Of a DNA stretch of 64,000 nucleotides, positions 50,601-62,483 are shown piece after piece. Position 1 is the first letter of the stretch; each line of letters starts with the position of its first letter. The notes under the pieces are model-generated. The model had not been told where the DNA came from. It did not search any database and was given only the letters and a program-made list of their open reading frames with translations. The translations under genes and the position numbers were made by a program. The stretch is from Zygnema cylindricum. Taxonomy: Eukaryota; Streptophyta; Zygnematophyceae; Zygnematales; Zygnemataceae. The DNA is taken from positions 157,479 to 221,478 of the forward strand of contig JBBHKE010000932.1 of assembly GCA_037447655.1 (NCBI GenBank). The letters are read 5' to 3'.

Positions 50601-53600
50601 AACAAGAATCTCCATTATCTTTCATATTTTAACGGCGATGGAAAATCTGAGAGGTAACTTACGGTGATTGCAAAAATCAGTTTATTATGTGTTGTATGAC
50701 TAGATCCATTTATACATAATAAGTTCAACGGAACGTTAGGTATTTGTCTTTCAACTTCTCAAGTCGAAAACAATAAAGACTGGTCCAACCATTTAATTAT
50801 ACAAAATTCTGATTTTATTCTGGTATTTTAATGGGAAACAGTTTTCCCCGGACAGCCCTCTCCAACTGCAGAAGATGAGGAAGCGACAGTTGTGACGGGG
50901 AAGGCCTCTCAAGTTGTGAAACAGTTAAATCTGAAGGAGATTCAGTGGGGGGTAAGTTGCTACACCTTTCATCGCTATTAGAATTTGTGAATTATTAATG
51001 CTTATATTTATTACGATGAACTACACTAGATCAACTTTGGCAACGTGGCTCATTATGGGCCACTCATCTGATTAGTGTTGTTAACACTTATTTATGATTT
51101 TGGGTCAAAAAAATTTCAGTTCCTGGAATTGAAGTTATTAGTTCTAATTGCAAGCCCGGTGTATTGGAGCTCATGGAGCATCATAGTAACTGGGAGACAT
51201 GCTGATTCGGGCACTTAACTGGGAATAAGTTGTTAAGGTTGAGACGTATCTAATAGCTTACTATGGAAATAAGTTTTATGATTTTCAGCTTAAATGTGAG
51301 ACAGGATCTGACTTGAATCGCGTAAATCTAATGTTATCAGTTGTCCCACAAATTGAACTCTTAGCAATCTTAGTAGGATGTCATGCCAATATTAACAAGG
51401 ATAAAATGTTTGTAGGACTTGTTGCATAGGCTATATCAAAGAAAAGTATCAGCTTTCATGGAATAATTGTGGATGTTTTTAGGACTTGTTGCATAGGCTC
51501 TAGGAAATGAAAGTACTGCCTTTCGTGAAATAATTAACCCTAATTGTGGAGGGATTTGCAGGCTTTGGAAGACTCGGTGGAGCACAAATTTGAGAAGGAA
51601 ATTGCGGCTGCTGAGGCTGAGAAGTTAGAAGCAGATGTGAAAGAAGGTGAAGGTGAAGACGGGAAGGTAACATTACAATGTGTCTGTTTGAGTGTCCATG
51701 TAATTGCTTCTGGTTTCGCCAGTGTATTTCTTTGTTAGTCTTCTGATTTTCATCTGGTATCTCGCTCAACAATGTACTTATAATTTTGTAAATTTTCTCA
51801 AATCATTTGTCTCCTCCCAGCTTTTACTGTTGCTAGACCAGTCCTCAAGCTCAAACCAGTTTCTTTTCAGTGGAGTTGCGAGGATCGACTTTTTACACAA
51901 ATCTTTTTTTTTTCCGAACAGATGAGCTATGTTTTCTGAAGGAAGTTTCAAGCACCCGTGATTTGATGCAGAAAAGGACAGCGGAAGGAGGGAAGGCGGC
52001 AACGGCAAACAAGAAAGCGAAGAAGGAGAAGGCAGCCGGTGGGACAATCGGAAAGAGTAGAAAAATGGATACTGGAAAAGTCACAGGCTGGCTTCGGACT
52101 CAGGCTGTGATTCCTCTACCCAGTCTGTGAGCGCCTTTACAACACTTCTTTCTAAGAAATGATACTGGGTAAATGTTGCGAGTAAATGAATTGACATTCT
52201 CAAGTTAAGCCGAGCAGTGCGAGGATCTCTAAAAGGGATTAATGGATCAACAGAATTTGTGTAAATCTGTCTGCAGTACACTGCCTATTGCTACTAGAGT
52301 TAATCAGTCTAATTTAGTGAGTGTTTTTTGAACCAAAATCGTAAATAAATTAGCAAAACATAATTTAGTGAAGTTGAAGGTCTTCATTAATGTTAGTAAT
52401 TCACTAGCCCTAAAATCCATGGCGGTGGAGCTTAGAAGCTATATCACTGTTGTTCGTTTGAAAGTGAATGGTGAAGTGAATGGTCTGGAAGTGATCGGGT
52501 GACAGAGTCGGTATGCAGGAGCGAGGAGGCGGAGAAGGAGGTTTTAGAGGATTTGCGTCGTAGAATCCGACTAAGTGCTCAAGCACTTCCATCAGTCTGT
52601 TTCTACACAGTCACAAATGCTCACAGCAGGTGAGAGGATTTGCAAACTGTACCCAGAAAAACCATGCAGGTAGTTTATCAAGAACTGGAATGCGCTGTGT
52701 CGTAACTTTTAGCGTGATTTGCAAGCGATAAATAAGTTTTATTGGTTTTTTTTTGGTAAATATGAGGTGTTCAAAAGTGGGATGAGATTAACAGTTACGC
52801 GTTTGAATGGAGGAGGGACAGTTTGAACTGCATTGCGCTATCTCCGGATGGCTCACTGGTTGCTGGAGGATTTGCCGACTCTTCCGTTAAGGTGAAATGT
52901 CATGTCCACCTTGGTTCTTTCTCCGGTTTATGTGAGGCTTATCTTGTTTGTCGTAAATGATGGCCGTAACTTAACAAATATCGATGTTGCTGGAATACAT
53001 TGTACTTTGGCACAGATTGTTGCTTATGCAGACTGAAATGCAAAGAGTTTGGAATTACTTTTTAAAGCAAACAGAGGATACTTTTTCATCAAGAACCGGT
53101 CCATAATAGTTGTCAGTTTCATTCACACCCTCTTATTTAATGAAGAACATATGTTAGACTATACTTCGGAGATTTTCAATTCAAGTGTGGCATGGTTAAA
53201 ATACTCAGTTCCTTGCTAATGTTTGGACTATTATGGCTTCATGGAGATTTGTGACAGCTTTGGGATATGGCCAAGGCAGGAGCTTCCCAGCAACTCTCAG
53301 CATCTGAAACAGGTAGTTCTTGCAAAATTATGACCTGTACTCCATAGGCTAGGCTCCTATATGCTTAAAAACCATTTCAGGACATGAACGAATTATGTGC
53401 TGAGGTTGTGAATGAGAAGAGAAGTACATTTGGATGAAGCTGATGAAGGCAGTTTACTTGTCAGATTCAAATTGTAGTATTATTGTTTGTAAATTCAAAA
53501 GTATAGATTAGAGTAAGATTAACACCTTGTTTGTTTTCTCTGTTAACTTTTCTTCTTGGCCCATTCTTCTGCGGTAGCATTGTTCACTTTGTGACTTGAA

Positions 53601-56600
53601 TTGTGTCCTTCCATAGTATAAAAGGCTCGATCATTTCTACAGTCAGTGAAGTTTAGATTGGAAAATTTTTAGATCTAACTTTGTCAACTTATCTTAGTCC
53701 ATAATTTCAATTTCAATTTCAGTTTCAGTTTCAATTTAAGTCCAATTTCAATTTGATTGGAGCTCAATTTTGTTCAAACTTGTTCGAATTTCATTAAATT
53801 TACAATTTCGGCATCATTCTAAAATCAATTCATATATAATCAAATTATTTTCTTTCAATTTCAATTAACTGCAGTTCATCTGCTGTTCTGTTTGCCATAA
53901 AAAGACGCAAAATGTTATCTTAAAAGTGGATAAGATTAATGATATGAATCGACCCCTAACACTTAATAATATGATTAAATTTATAATTCCCGGAAGACAA
54001 AACTTACAAACAAAAGTGGCAAATTTTCAACTGTTCTTCCGTACAGATTCCTCAAACGTTACACATGAAACTCCATCTTTTTATATTTTTGTTTTTCTGT
54101 TTCTTTTGTTTCTACACAGCTGACAGTTTCTGGTGAAACACTTTTATTTCTTCTATTATTAGTGTATACATATGCTTATTGAGAACCAAATATTTTTGAA
54201 TTTGCAAAAATATAATAGTCCTCGATTTCCCTTCGTAGATTCAAACATTCGTCCCAAAAGAAATCTTTAAAGTAACTAATTTTGATGAAATCGCCGTAAG
54301 ATGTTTCGATTATCTTTTCAGACTGTAAAAACGTCTTATTTATAAAATGATTGCCAAAGAAAAAAAGCATAGGAATGTAACTGTATCTTTAATAATAATA
54401 ATCTACGCCTATTCGACAATGGTGTATTCTAAAATCTCGGTAGTAAGAGAAACCTACGCCTAACTAAAATAATGTAGTTCTTCCCTTTTTTTTACCAATA
54501 TGCTTTATCGAAACTGATTTAACTAATTATACATCTAAACGACTATGGCCTACTCTAACACTCTTGGTTTCTATCCCAAATAAGTTGTTTTTCACAATAA
54601 TTAGTGGTTTGTGTCAAATTAAATATGTTTTTGTAATTGGTTCATTGACGTCAAATATCATCTGCTACAGTTTACAGACGCTTTAGAAATAATGTGACCA
54701 ATGTGAAGTGGAAATAGTCTCTTTTGTTAGTTTTACCATGTGTTTCTAGCTTCCATTTTTTTTTTTTAATTTCTCATTTGCACTTGCTTTAAACTCCCAA
54801 CCCTCTTCCAGTTCTTTATTTTTTCTTTTCTTGCAATTGAAAACAAAACACAAAAGACTTTCACCACAATTGACATTTGACAAATATAAGAATACATGTC
54901 CCAGGTTTCTTAGGACAACCTGAAGAAATCGATATTCGCGGCTTGATAACAGAATTCAGTGAGGAGTATCTATGAAAGAAAAAAAATTCTTCCAAAAAAG
55001 AAGTATCCAAGAGACTGTTTTGTGGGGAAAAGAGTTACACCTTTTTTTTTTTAAATGACTGTTGTGAATACAAACATAAATCTTTCTTAGGACTACGTTA
55101 TTTTGCTGTTCTATCTATTTGTATGTTATTGGATTTAAAAAGGTTGTTCACGCTATTTATGTTCGTCGGTATGCTTCTGGTTAGGGCTGAAAATAATTGA
55201 TATTGAGGCTGCTATTGTTCTCGGTGAAAGGCAAAATGTTATAGTTTTTTGTCGAAAGCTCTGTTGTGGCAGTTGATGAACGGATCAGATCGGAGGGGGA
55301 TTGGAGTACAGGAAATTCTGAGCCTTTATCTGGCAATCGAATGGCAAAGGGTGGGGAGGCATCAGAGCCTGATGGAGGTCCTTCATATGAACTTCTCAGA
55401 GCCCATGCCGGACCTGTTTTTTCTGCTCATTTCAGTCCAGATTCACGCTATTTGCTGTCTTCGTCAGCTGACTGCACAGGTGAGTCAGCAGCAAGTTATT
55501 ATGGGAACAATTTCCTGGCATTTTCCTCGCATTTCCTTCGCTTTTTTTGCCTATCAGTTGGCGTGGTTTTTTTTTTATTTCGAGGAGTTGTGGTTAGCGA
55601 TGGAGAAATTTTTGCCGGTTTTTGATTTGATGTGAGGATGATTGGCTTTGAGAATCCACACGCTGAGATCGCAGGACAGATTGACATTATTTATGTTGAA
55701 ACTCTTCCATGGGTTTTTTGTGTGTATGAGTATCTCTGAAAATGCGTTTATTTGTCAATTTGCAGGGGACCTTTGTTAGATCTTCCGGATAATTTTGCAT
55801 GATGGGATCTGACTTGGTTTTGAATATGGGCTTTTGTACAGTCCGACTGTGGTCTACGGAAATGAACGCCAACCTTGTGTGTTATAAGGGCCACAATTAT
55901 CCTGTCTGGGATTGCCAGGTATATATCCACCTTCGGATGTGTAGAATACGAAAAAGATCTTGTACATTTGGCAAGTATCTTCCGCCAGAACAATATCATA
56001 TGCATTTTGATGCGATTGTGAAAAAGTTGCTGGACTAGCAACATCATTTTATTTCCCATTTTAGCGTTTCCTTTTTACTCTCCTTTAGCTATTTTTCATT
56101 CCTTCAAAACTGATATTTTTAATGCTTGTGGTGGTTTCCTGTTGTGGTGATGCAGTTTAGTCCAGTCGGTCATTATTTTGCAAGTGCATCACACGATCGA
56201 ACTGCCCGGATTTGGTCCATGGATCGGATACAGCCTTTGCGAATAATGGCAGGACATTTGGCGGATGTGGATGTGAGTTCTGTAATTTGACCTTGTCAAC
56301 CTTGTTTCCAGATTCTAGTGGTCTTCAAATCTACTTTCTTGGGATCCTTCTCTTATTTGTACCCAGATGGTTTACTCATTGCGAGGTTTTTTTTAATATT
56401 TTTTTTGTTTGTTAACCTCGTGAATGTATTGTGACTTGAGATGTGAAGCGATGAAAAGTCCGTGTGGTTGGTTAACTATTCTGGTTTCGCAAATTCTGAT
56501 GGGCGTTTCTCTTCTTTCTTCTCACGATAGAACCTGGGTGCGCGAAGACCGTCTATTTGCAACAGAACTATATTGGTCATCTTTACACCTTAGCAATATA

Positions 56601-59087
56601 ATGAATCTAGAAAATACTAAATTCAATGACACGGGAACATGACCAAACCTGGAATGCCCTGACAAGTTCTGGGTGTGTTGGGAATTTCCAAAAACAGTGT
56701 GTTCGATGGCATGTTAACTGCAACTATATTGCGACAGGATCCAGTGATAAGACAGTGAGACTCTGGGACGTCCAAACAGGAGAGTGTGTTCGAATGTTTG
56801 CGGGACACAAAGGCACTGTATTGGCCCTGTCTCTCTCTCCTGATGGCCGTTATATGGCTTCTGGAGATGAAGATGGGGCTATTATGTTGTGGGATCTTGG
56901 ATCAGGGAGACGAGTCACACCTCTCCTAGGCCATACAGGATGTGTGTGGAGTCTTGCTTTCAGGTGTGTGCTACACCGTGAATCGCGATTAGTGTTAAGA
57001 AATAATCAGTATGAGGGCTCTTTTAGTGTTAATAATTATGGTTACGATGCAAATGGCGTGGACGATTTTGAGCCACAAAAAAAAGTGTTAAAAACAAAAA
57101 GTGTTACGCTAGTTTGTGTAAAGAGCGCAAAAAAAACCGGACAAATCAGTTTTATGAAGGCTGATGGCGGTTCACGGTGTATTGCACTCTTCAAGTGACA
57201 GTGATTGTGAAATCCACATGTTTTAATAAAGATTCCATGAAAGCTTTTCAGTAAGCGAATTTAGTAAACTACAACGCTAGAAATCGCAGAAAAAATGAAA
57301 GTTACGTGCTTGTTTCAAAAAGCATGAGGGAAACTTGGTAAACTGATGTTTCCAGAAATTGACATAGAAACACTTAACAGCAAAGAACCCCTAATTTTTG
57401 TGTCATGGAAATTTATCCTTAGTTTCCCGGGTTCTCTTTTGCTCCAGCAAGCACTCTATTGATACGTCAGCTGTGTCTCTTAATGACTCAAGATCTTGCA
57501 ATGTCAAGTTTTCAAGATTTGAAGATTTCAAAAATTTAAATCTTTTGTAAATGTGATATTTTTGGACCATTGTGGCAGTGGGGAGGCTTCTTTACTAGCC
57601 TCGGGCTCCGCAGATAATACCGTTCGTTTGTGGGATGTGGGTGCGAGTACAAAAGCAACAAAAACAGAAGAAAAGTAGGTTTTCCATTGAAGTAGCATGA
57701 GCAGCAAACTGAAGAAAAGTTGGAAATTAAACAAAGATTTGATTTGGATAAAGATTTGATTTCCTTATTCGTACTTATTTCTGAGGTTACACTCAATCAG
57801 AAGAAAGAGAAAGGGAAAGGATAGGAAAAGAAATCGACAAAAAGTGGGTAGACATTGAAGCATGTTCCAATGCAGATTTTTGCAGATCATTGTGTTTTGA
57901 TTCCTGGTTGTCTTTATTGTCTCATCATGTACAGTTTGTTTACAGAAGAACACAAAGCTTAAAAATTGACAATAAGCACTTTTTTTTTTATTGCTAGGAC
58001 TGGTCTGATTTATTCGCAGATGATGGATTTCTGTTTATGCTTGTCACTCGCCACATATTTATAGCCTGTGGTAGCCTTACTTACCTTGCCTAAGAAATGT
58101 CTTTTTTCTGATTTCCAGAGGAGGGACAGGAGTGGGTAGACGCCTCCGTTTGGTAAAAACATTACCTACGAAAGCTACTCCAGTTTATTGTTTACAGGTG
58201 GGTTCCTTATGAAGGTACTTTGAAGCATTATTTGGGACAGTTAGGCCTGAATGGGATGGAATGTTAGTGGATAAATATTCACAATTAGATGGTGCTGATT
58301 GACTATCACAATTGGCTGGTATTCTGTCCACCGAATATAGCAGTATGGTACTGGTTGAGTGGAACCTTCATATATAAACCTTTTGATAACCTTCATGAAA
58401 TTTTTACTTTTGTCCTTAAGTTTTTAGGAGTCATAAACTAATCCGATTTTTGCCTTAAACTGCTGAACCCTAGTCTCCATGAGTACACAGAGGAGCCAAA
58501 CAGTGAATCAGTACATTTCCATTAGTGCTTTAATCAAGTGTTTTCCCTCGGTCAATTTTCCACATTCAAGAAACATCTCAATTGTTAAGAAATCAATAAA
58601 TTCTCCAATAGTCCTTTAATTAAAAAAAAATCCACGGTTGTTTCCACATTCGTATAACATCTCAATCGTCAAAAGCTCTCACCCAACTTCAGACAATCTC
58701 AAGTGGATGTCCAAGGGACAAAATTATTCTTTTTTTATTTGGATAATTGGATTCTTGTATCAAAGAATTTTCAATTTTTTTGTATGTTTGTAGGAAAAAA
58801 AGTGTATCTTTTGACAAAACCTGTTGTCTATAAGGTCGATGTTCGCATAATATTTCTAAGAATTAAAAATTGTCCATGTTCTAATACTAAGAACAGAAAA
58901 ATGTGCCGGTTTTGTAGCTTTAAGTTTTATGAACATTTGATAAGTAAAGAATAATATGTGGAGGTTCTAAGAATAAAAAAATTGTGTTTTTTGTTTGCAG
59001 TTCACACGCAGGAATCTCTTACTTGCGGCCGGGGCAATCAATTTACCAAAAGTTCTTGCACCAAATTCAAAGCTTCAGAAATCTTAG
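44694..59087 (+). CDS. TAF5: TAF5, TFIID subunit (LisH, NTD2 and WD40 propeller), 19 exons
   Basis: The spliced model gives 2,160 nt (719 aa); every junction keeps phase. Exons: 44694-44869, 45451-45541, 46638-46716, 47320-47417, 47928-47984, 48244-48331, 50842-50951, 51562-51666, 51942-52126, 52519-52629, 52816-52891, 53258-53312, 55273-55479, 55842-55918, 56156-56272, 56698-56963, 57579-57674, 58119-58197, 59001-59087. Residues 5-30 form a LisH motif (AIEAAVMAYLRRKGYKHTEQ). Exons 2-6 are the NTD2 domain (RYREAYGRLRSWVHSSLDLY, LRILYPVFVHSFLELVSKGH). Exons 8-9 are a charged, Lys-rich linker. Exons 10-19 hold WD40 blades (GSLVAGGFADSSVKLWDMAK, ASHDRTARIWSM, GSSDKTVRLWDVQTGECVRM, GDEDGAIMLWDL, GSADNTVRLWDVG) and the tail NLLLAAGAI. 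TAF5 scaffolds TFIID in the nucleus. The acceptors of exons 2 and 9 have poor pyrimidine tracts and are the weakest joins. Confidence 0.93.
45548..45766 (+). mobile_element. Small element, family C, at the start of TAF5 intron 2
   Basis: It starts TCTACACCGTGAATT only about 7 bases after the exon 2 splice donor (intron begins 45542). It matches the reverse complement of 20072-20262 along its length. An inner pair, GTTTATATTGGTG and CACCAATATAGCG, is inverted. It is non-coding. Confidence 0.7.
47620..47766. mobile_element. Small element, family B, in TAF5 intron 4
   Basis: It holds AACTACACCAAATTAT, GGCTCATTTATGAGCC (a palindrome), ATTTTGGGTTGAAAAAACAC and the end GCGATGGGCAGCGTAGT. Related words occur at 51020-51170, at 52270-52370 (inverted) and at 18744-18950. 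Confidence 0.5.
48440..48512. repeat. GAGAGG minisatellite in TAF5 intron 6
   Basis: A run of about 73 bases of GGGAGAGGGAGA-type purine repeat on the + strand. A pyrimidine tract of matching composition lies at 48741-48810. Open frames across it are produced by the repeat. Confidence 0.9.
48741..48810. repeat. CT-rich tract in TAF5 intron 6
   Basis: An almost pure pyrimidine stretch (CTCTTCCTCTCCCTCTCTCT and onward). It is roughly complementary in composition to the purine tract 230 bp upstream. Confidence 0.85.
49345..49390 (+). repeat. G-run cluster in TAF5 intron 6 (quadruplex candidate)
   Basis: The + (transcribed-RNA) strand has GGGA repeated three times, then GGGGGA repeated, giving at least six runs of three or more G in about 40 bases. 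This meets the usual G-quadruplex pattern. Confidence 0.8.
51020..51170. mobile_element. Small element, family B, in TAF5 intron 7
   Basis: It contains GAACTACACTAGATCAAC, GGCTCATTATGGGCC, TTAGTGTTGTTAACACTT and ATTTTGGGTCAAAAAAA in the same order as the copy at 47620-47766. The right end is diverged. Confidence 0.45.
52270..52370 (-). mobile_element. Small element, family B fragment, in TAF5 intron 9
   Basis: The terminal word GTACACTGCCTATTGCTACT is followed by GAGTGTTTTTTGAACCAAAATC, the complement of the family B interior GATTTTGGGTYRAAAAAACAC. It is therefore inverted relative to 47620-47766. Confidence 0.45.
56971..57182. mobile_element. Small inverted-repeat element, family A, at the start of TAF5 intron 16
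   Basis: The left end is CTACACCGTGAATCGCGATT. The right end, reverse complemented, is ATACACCGTGAACCGCCATC. It begins 8 bases after the exon 16 splice donor (intron starts 56964). It contains direct AGTGTTA words and is non-coding. An apparent 190-codon open frame across the exon and this element is read-through, not protein. Confidence 0.75.
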
Positions 59088-60288
59088 GATGAGAATAAAG
59101 AATAAATACTTTCTCCGAAAGCTCTGTAATTTTCTGAAGCTTTGCTATGTCGCATTTTAAGTAGACATACTATATCTGTTTTATCTTGATGTAGTTTAGA
59201 CATCAACGCTTTTCGATATTGGTAAAGAATTGGTGAGTTTTTTAGTTTTAGGCGACGGTTAAAAACGGTTATGTTACCCTTTTAGGTCACTTTTTGAAAG
59301 CGATGGTGTAGTTTTGTCAACCTTAACAGAATAAAATGTTTTGTATGATATAGAAATGTTGATTTTAGCAGTGGTCTTTCTTGTCGATTACTGAAGAATA
59401 TTACAGTTTTAGATCCAGGTTTGTTACTTGCAGCTAATATTCAGTATAAGCTCTCTTATAAACATTTGAATTTTATTTCACTAGTCTCAAATTTCAACCT
59501 GTACGAATGTTTAAATGAAGCACATAATTTTGCTCTTTTTTTTTCTATCCTGTTGCATGGGTTCTGAAATCCTGAATCCTGTCAGAATTTCAAGTTCTAT
59601 GATAGAGCTTTGAAAATGCTTGATGCATAATAATCTCCTCTCTTTTTGTCTCTCTGGCTCTGTTTCTCAGGCTCCCTGTCTCTCTCTCTCTCTCTCTGTC
59701 TCTCTGTATTTTGGCCCAAATAGATACTTGAATACATGTTTAACCTTCTATCCAACAGCATGTATAGCCGGTATTAAGTTATCTTGTGATTTAGAATCTT
59801 TTGGAAAATTAAAAAAGGATACAGCATAGCCCAGCATGTAGTTTCACAAGGATGGTTTGTGAAATTTTGAGATAATATTTTATTGAGATTAAAGAAGGTT
59901 GCAACACTTACCCTCTTCCCAAACATCATTACAAAATCCTGGTACATGATCAATTTTATGACCTGAGGCATCATAATTTGTGCCATGGGTAAATTCAGTG
60001 ACTGACCTGATCTGTGAATTTACCGAAATTCTGAATCTAGCCAATGAGAATAGACTATACCTGTTGTTTGTTTTTTTGTTGTTTCTTTTTGAATTCACTA
60101 TGCTCTATTTATAGCGGTAACATACAACTTGAAATTCATCAACGCATCGTGATTTTTACTCCCATCTTACATTTCTGGTAAGTCCCTATCTCCTAAGAAT
60201 ATTAACACCTTATTTTGCTTTTCAAAAATAAATCTTGCGGCAAAAAAAAAAAAAAAAACAGCAAAAAGCAAAACAAAACAAATTACAA
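59088..60288. other. Convergent intergenic region between TAF5 and the PLAC8 gene
   Basis: It should contain both 3' untranslated regions. AATAAAG words follow the TAF5 stop at 59095-59105, a plausible near-upstream polyadenylation signal. A CT-dinucleotide microsatellite is at about 59683-59706. No other gene is seen. Confidence 0.55.
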
Positions 60289-61589
60289 CTAAATTGCTGT
60301 CACCAAGTTAATGAACCCAAGAAAAGCAGCTTTACTATCTACAAATCCCTTGGACATCTGGTGGATCTTGGAGATTTTCCTTGGTTTGCGGTTCCCACCG
60401 AAAACATAGTTTGACATTTTTTCATCTTCCTCATTTGTTGTTAAACTGACACCATGATTCACGCCCGTACCATCATCTTCTGTAGGAGGAGGTGGAACCT
60501 TAATCCCAGCAACAACCAATCGTGTTCCGAGCTTTAATTGCCGAGCCTCTTGACAAAGACCACAAGGGTGGGAAAAAAAATGGATCGTTTCATCATCTTT
60601 CGGAACATTCTTAAGACCAAACTGCCTCCTGATTTCCTTCCTCTGTTTTGCTCCTAGGGTTGGAACTTTGGTGCAGGAGTAGGCTATAGGTCCAACAAGA
60701 AACTGGAGAAGGCAACCAATCCAGCCTCCGAGACAGCAATGTTCCACACAAGCGCCTGTGGAAAACCAAAAAACAAGTTTTAAGGCACAAATGCGAGCCT
60801 CGATAACAAAATAATAATAATAATAATAATAAGACTTTATTTTATTAAGAAAGCACGATGGTAAACCATCGGAGTACATGGGAACAAAACAAAACAAAAC
60901 AAAAAAAAGGCATTTTTTACTGGTACGCTCTGTCCATTTCAGCCCTTGCTCACTTTACGGATGCCTATGTTGTAAGCTGTTGCGAGTCTAATTGAACCCT
61001 AGAAATCATTTGGGCCACTCTTTCAGTATGAAGAAAAAATCAGTGTCAGCCAGAAGTAAATGAATCCATTCCATGAAAAAATGTGTACGGAATCAGCAGC
61101 CAAAATGTTGCTCTGCCCATGGAATAGTGTGGATGGAAATATGTCGTATGACCTATGCCTCAGTATGTCTCCAAATGCACAACCTGGTTCTAAGGCTGGT
61201 TTTAATTTTTCCACCTGTTTTTTTTTTTTTTTTTTTTTTTTTTTACCTTCCACCTTATACTCGGATGCTAATATATTCTATTATTATATATTTATATTAT
61301 ACATATTATGCTATATCATATATATTTTGTTATATTATATTATGCTCTGTGGTCTCTAGATCAACCGAATAGCCTGTCAAAGAAATTCAAAAACCAAAGT
61401 GAGAAAGTGCTTACTGCTTGTGTCTTTTTGCACTTTGCTGACGTCATGCGCAATCTGTCCGTACAGCAGGCAGGGACAGCAGAGACCCGTACAGCAGACC
61501 CCGACGTCACCGTACCACCCTTGCAAGTCAGTGGCCCATTCGTACTCTTCGTGAAGGAGCTCCTCTGATTGGCTGCGAGAGATGGCCAT
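60289..61589 (-). CDS. PLAC8-domain (cysteine-rich) membrane protein, two exons
   Basis: Exon 1 is 61589-61415 and exon 2 is 60755-60289, together 642 nt (213 aa). The donor is GTAAGC, the acceptor TTTTCCACAG, and phase is kept. Exon 1 has WYGDVGVCCTGLCCPCLLYG and QIAHDVSK, the PLAC8 N-terminal pattern with its Cys cluster. Exon 2 has ACVEHCCLGGWIGCLLQFLV, a hydrophobic span, then FFSHPCGLCQEARQLK, the C-terminal PLAC8 signature (Cys-x2-Cys-QE-xR-x-L). The last roughly 80 residues (PPPP, then acidic and basic segments) have no recognised domain. Plant relatives include cadmium-resistance (PCR) and cell-number-regulator proteins, acting at the plasma membrane in metal transport or organ-size control; which role applies here is unknown. 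The intron carries a long T-run (61219-61243) and a TAA microsatellite at about 60811-60832. Confidence 0.88.
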
Positions 61590-62483
61590 GGAATGAAAAA
61601 CAATGGTACGGACGCCAATTTTTCAAAATTTCGGACGTGAGCATATGGCTGCCCCAAAAATAATCTGAGGAAAAGGTTTTAGTTTTAACTTTCTCCTTTC
61701 CAATGCACACTAACTTGCGATGTGACAATACCGAAGCTAAAAATGAAGAGGCAATTGACGGCAACCCGCAGTAAGGTTTTCTGTCGATTAGGTATTCTTC
61801 TTCTTTTTCTTTTTCTTTTTCGTTCTTCTACTTTTATCTATTGAGTTTTTACTTTTTAGGCGGCAGCATTTCCAGGCGAAGCAGAAAAGAGATATTTCGC
61901 AGGCAGCCGGCAAGTGGCAAAACCGGCGAGCATGCAAGTAATGCAAAGTGCGAACCAGTTCGATTGTTCGATACAATGAGTATAGCGTGCGGCTCGACTT
62001 TTCGTATGAGATTACAACAAAACGTATTGTACTATGATACGTGGCACTACAGGAGGGTGTTTCGCAAGTGTCAACATTTTGGTGAGTCTTGTACGGTACA
62101 CAGTGAATCGCTATTAGTGCTGATGTTTTTTTCGTCTCTTAGAAGCTAAAACATTTTTTCCCCGTACACACTTGTCGGATTTAGGATCTGACGATTGCGA
62201 TTGAAAGTTTAATTTCTCAGCTTCTTATTGGCGGTTTTTAATCGAAAATCGGACAAGTGTGTACGGAGAAAGACGTTATAAGCTGCGTAAAAATAATTAA
62301 CACTAATAGCGATACACGGTGTACCTGCGTGGACCTGTCACCGACCGCTTTCGCACATGCTGGTGACAACTGATGAAGTCAACGTGGCATACTTTCGTTC
62401 CTAGCTCCAGCTCTCCTGCTTTGAAGTAATCTCTTGGCTGTCAACCATGGCTTTGTCAATTGTTCTCACTTCGTCCTACAGCC
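61590..62483. promoter_or_regulatory. Divergent promoter region between the PLAC8 and GST genes
   Basis: The two start codons face away from each other, about 890 bp apart. The interval has a TACGTGGCA word (62039, ABRE/G-box-like) and the family A inverted-repeat element at 62095-62325. The start sites of transcription cannot be placed from sequence alone. An open frame at 61841-62149 ends inside the element and has no recognised motif. Confidence 0.45.
62095..62325. mobile_element. Small inverted-repeat element, family A, in the divergent promoter
   Basis: The left end is GGTACACAGTGAATCGCTAT. The right end, reverse complemented, is GGTACACCGTGTATCGCTAT. A second, inner inverted pair is CCGTACACACTTGTCGG (about 62162) and TCGGACAAGTGTGTACGG (about 62252). 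At 231 bp it is close to the length of the copy at 56971-57182. It is non-coding. Confidence 0.8.

Noticed and set aside
55249-55635. 128- and 119-codon overlapping open frames
   Set aside because: They are read-through of TAF5 exon 13 into its introns; only 55273-55479 in one frame fits the WD40 protein and keeps phase.
56626-57198. 190-codon open frame as a separate WD40 gene
   Set aside because: The first part is intron, the middle is TAF5 exon 16, and the end runs into the family A element.
60756-60897. N-terminal extension of the PLAC8 open frame (Tyr run and hydrophobic start)
   Set aside because: This is intron: the Tyr run is a TAA/TAT microsatellite, a good acceptor lies at 60756, and exon 1 is found at 61415-61589.
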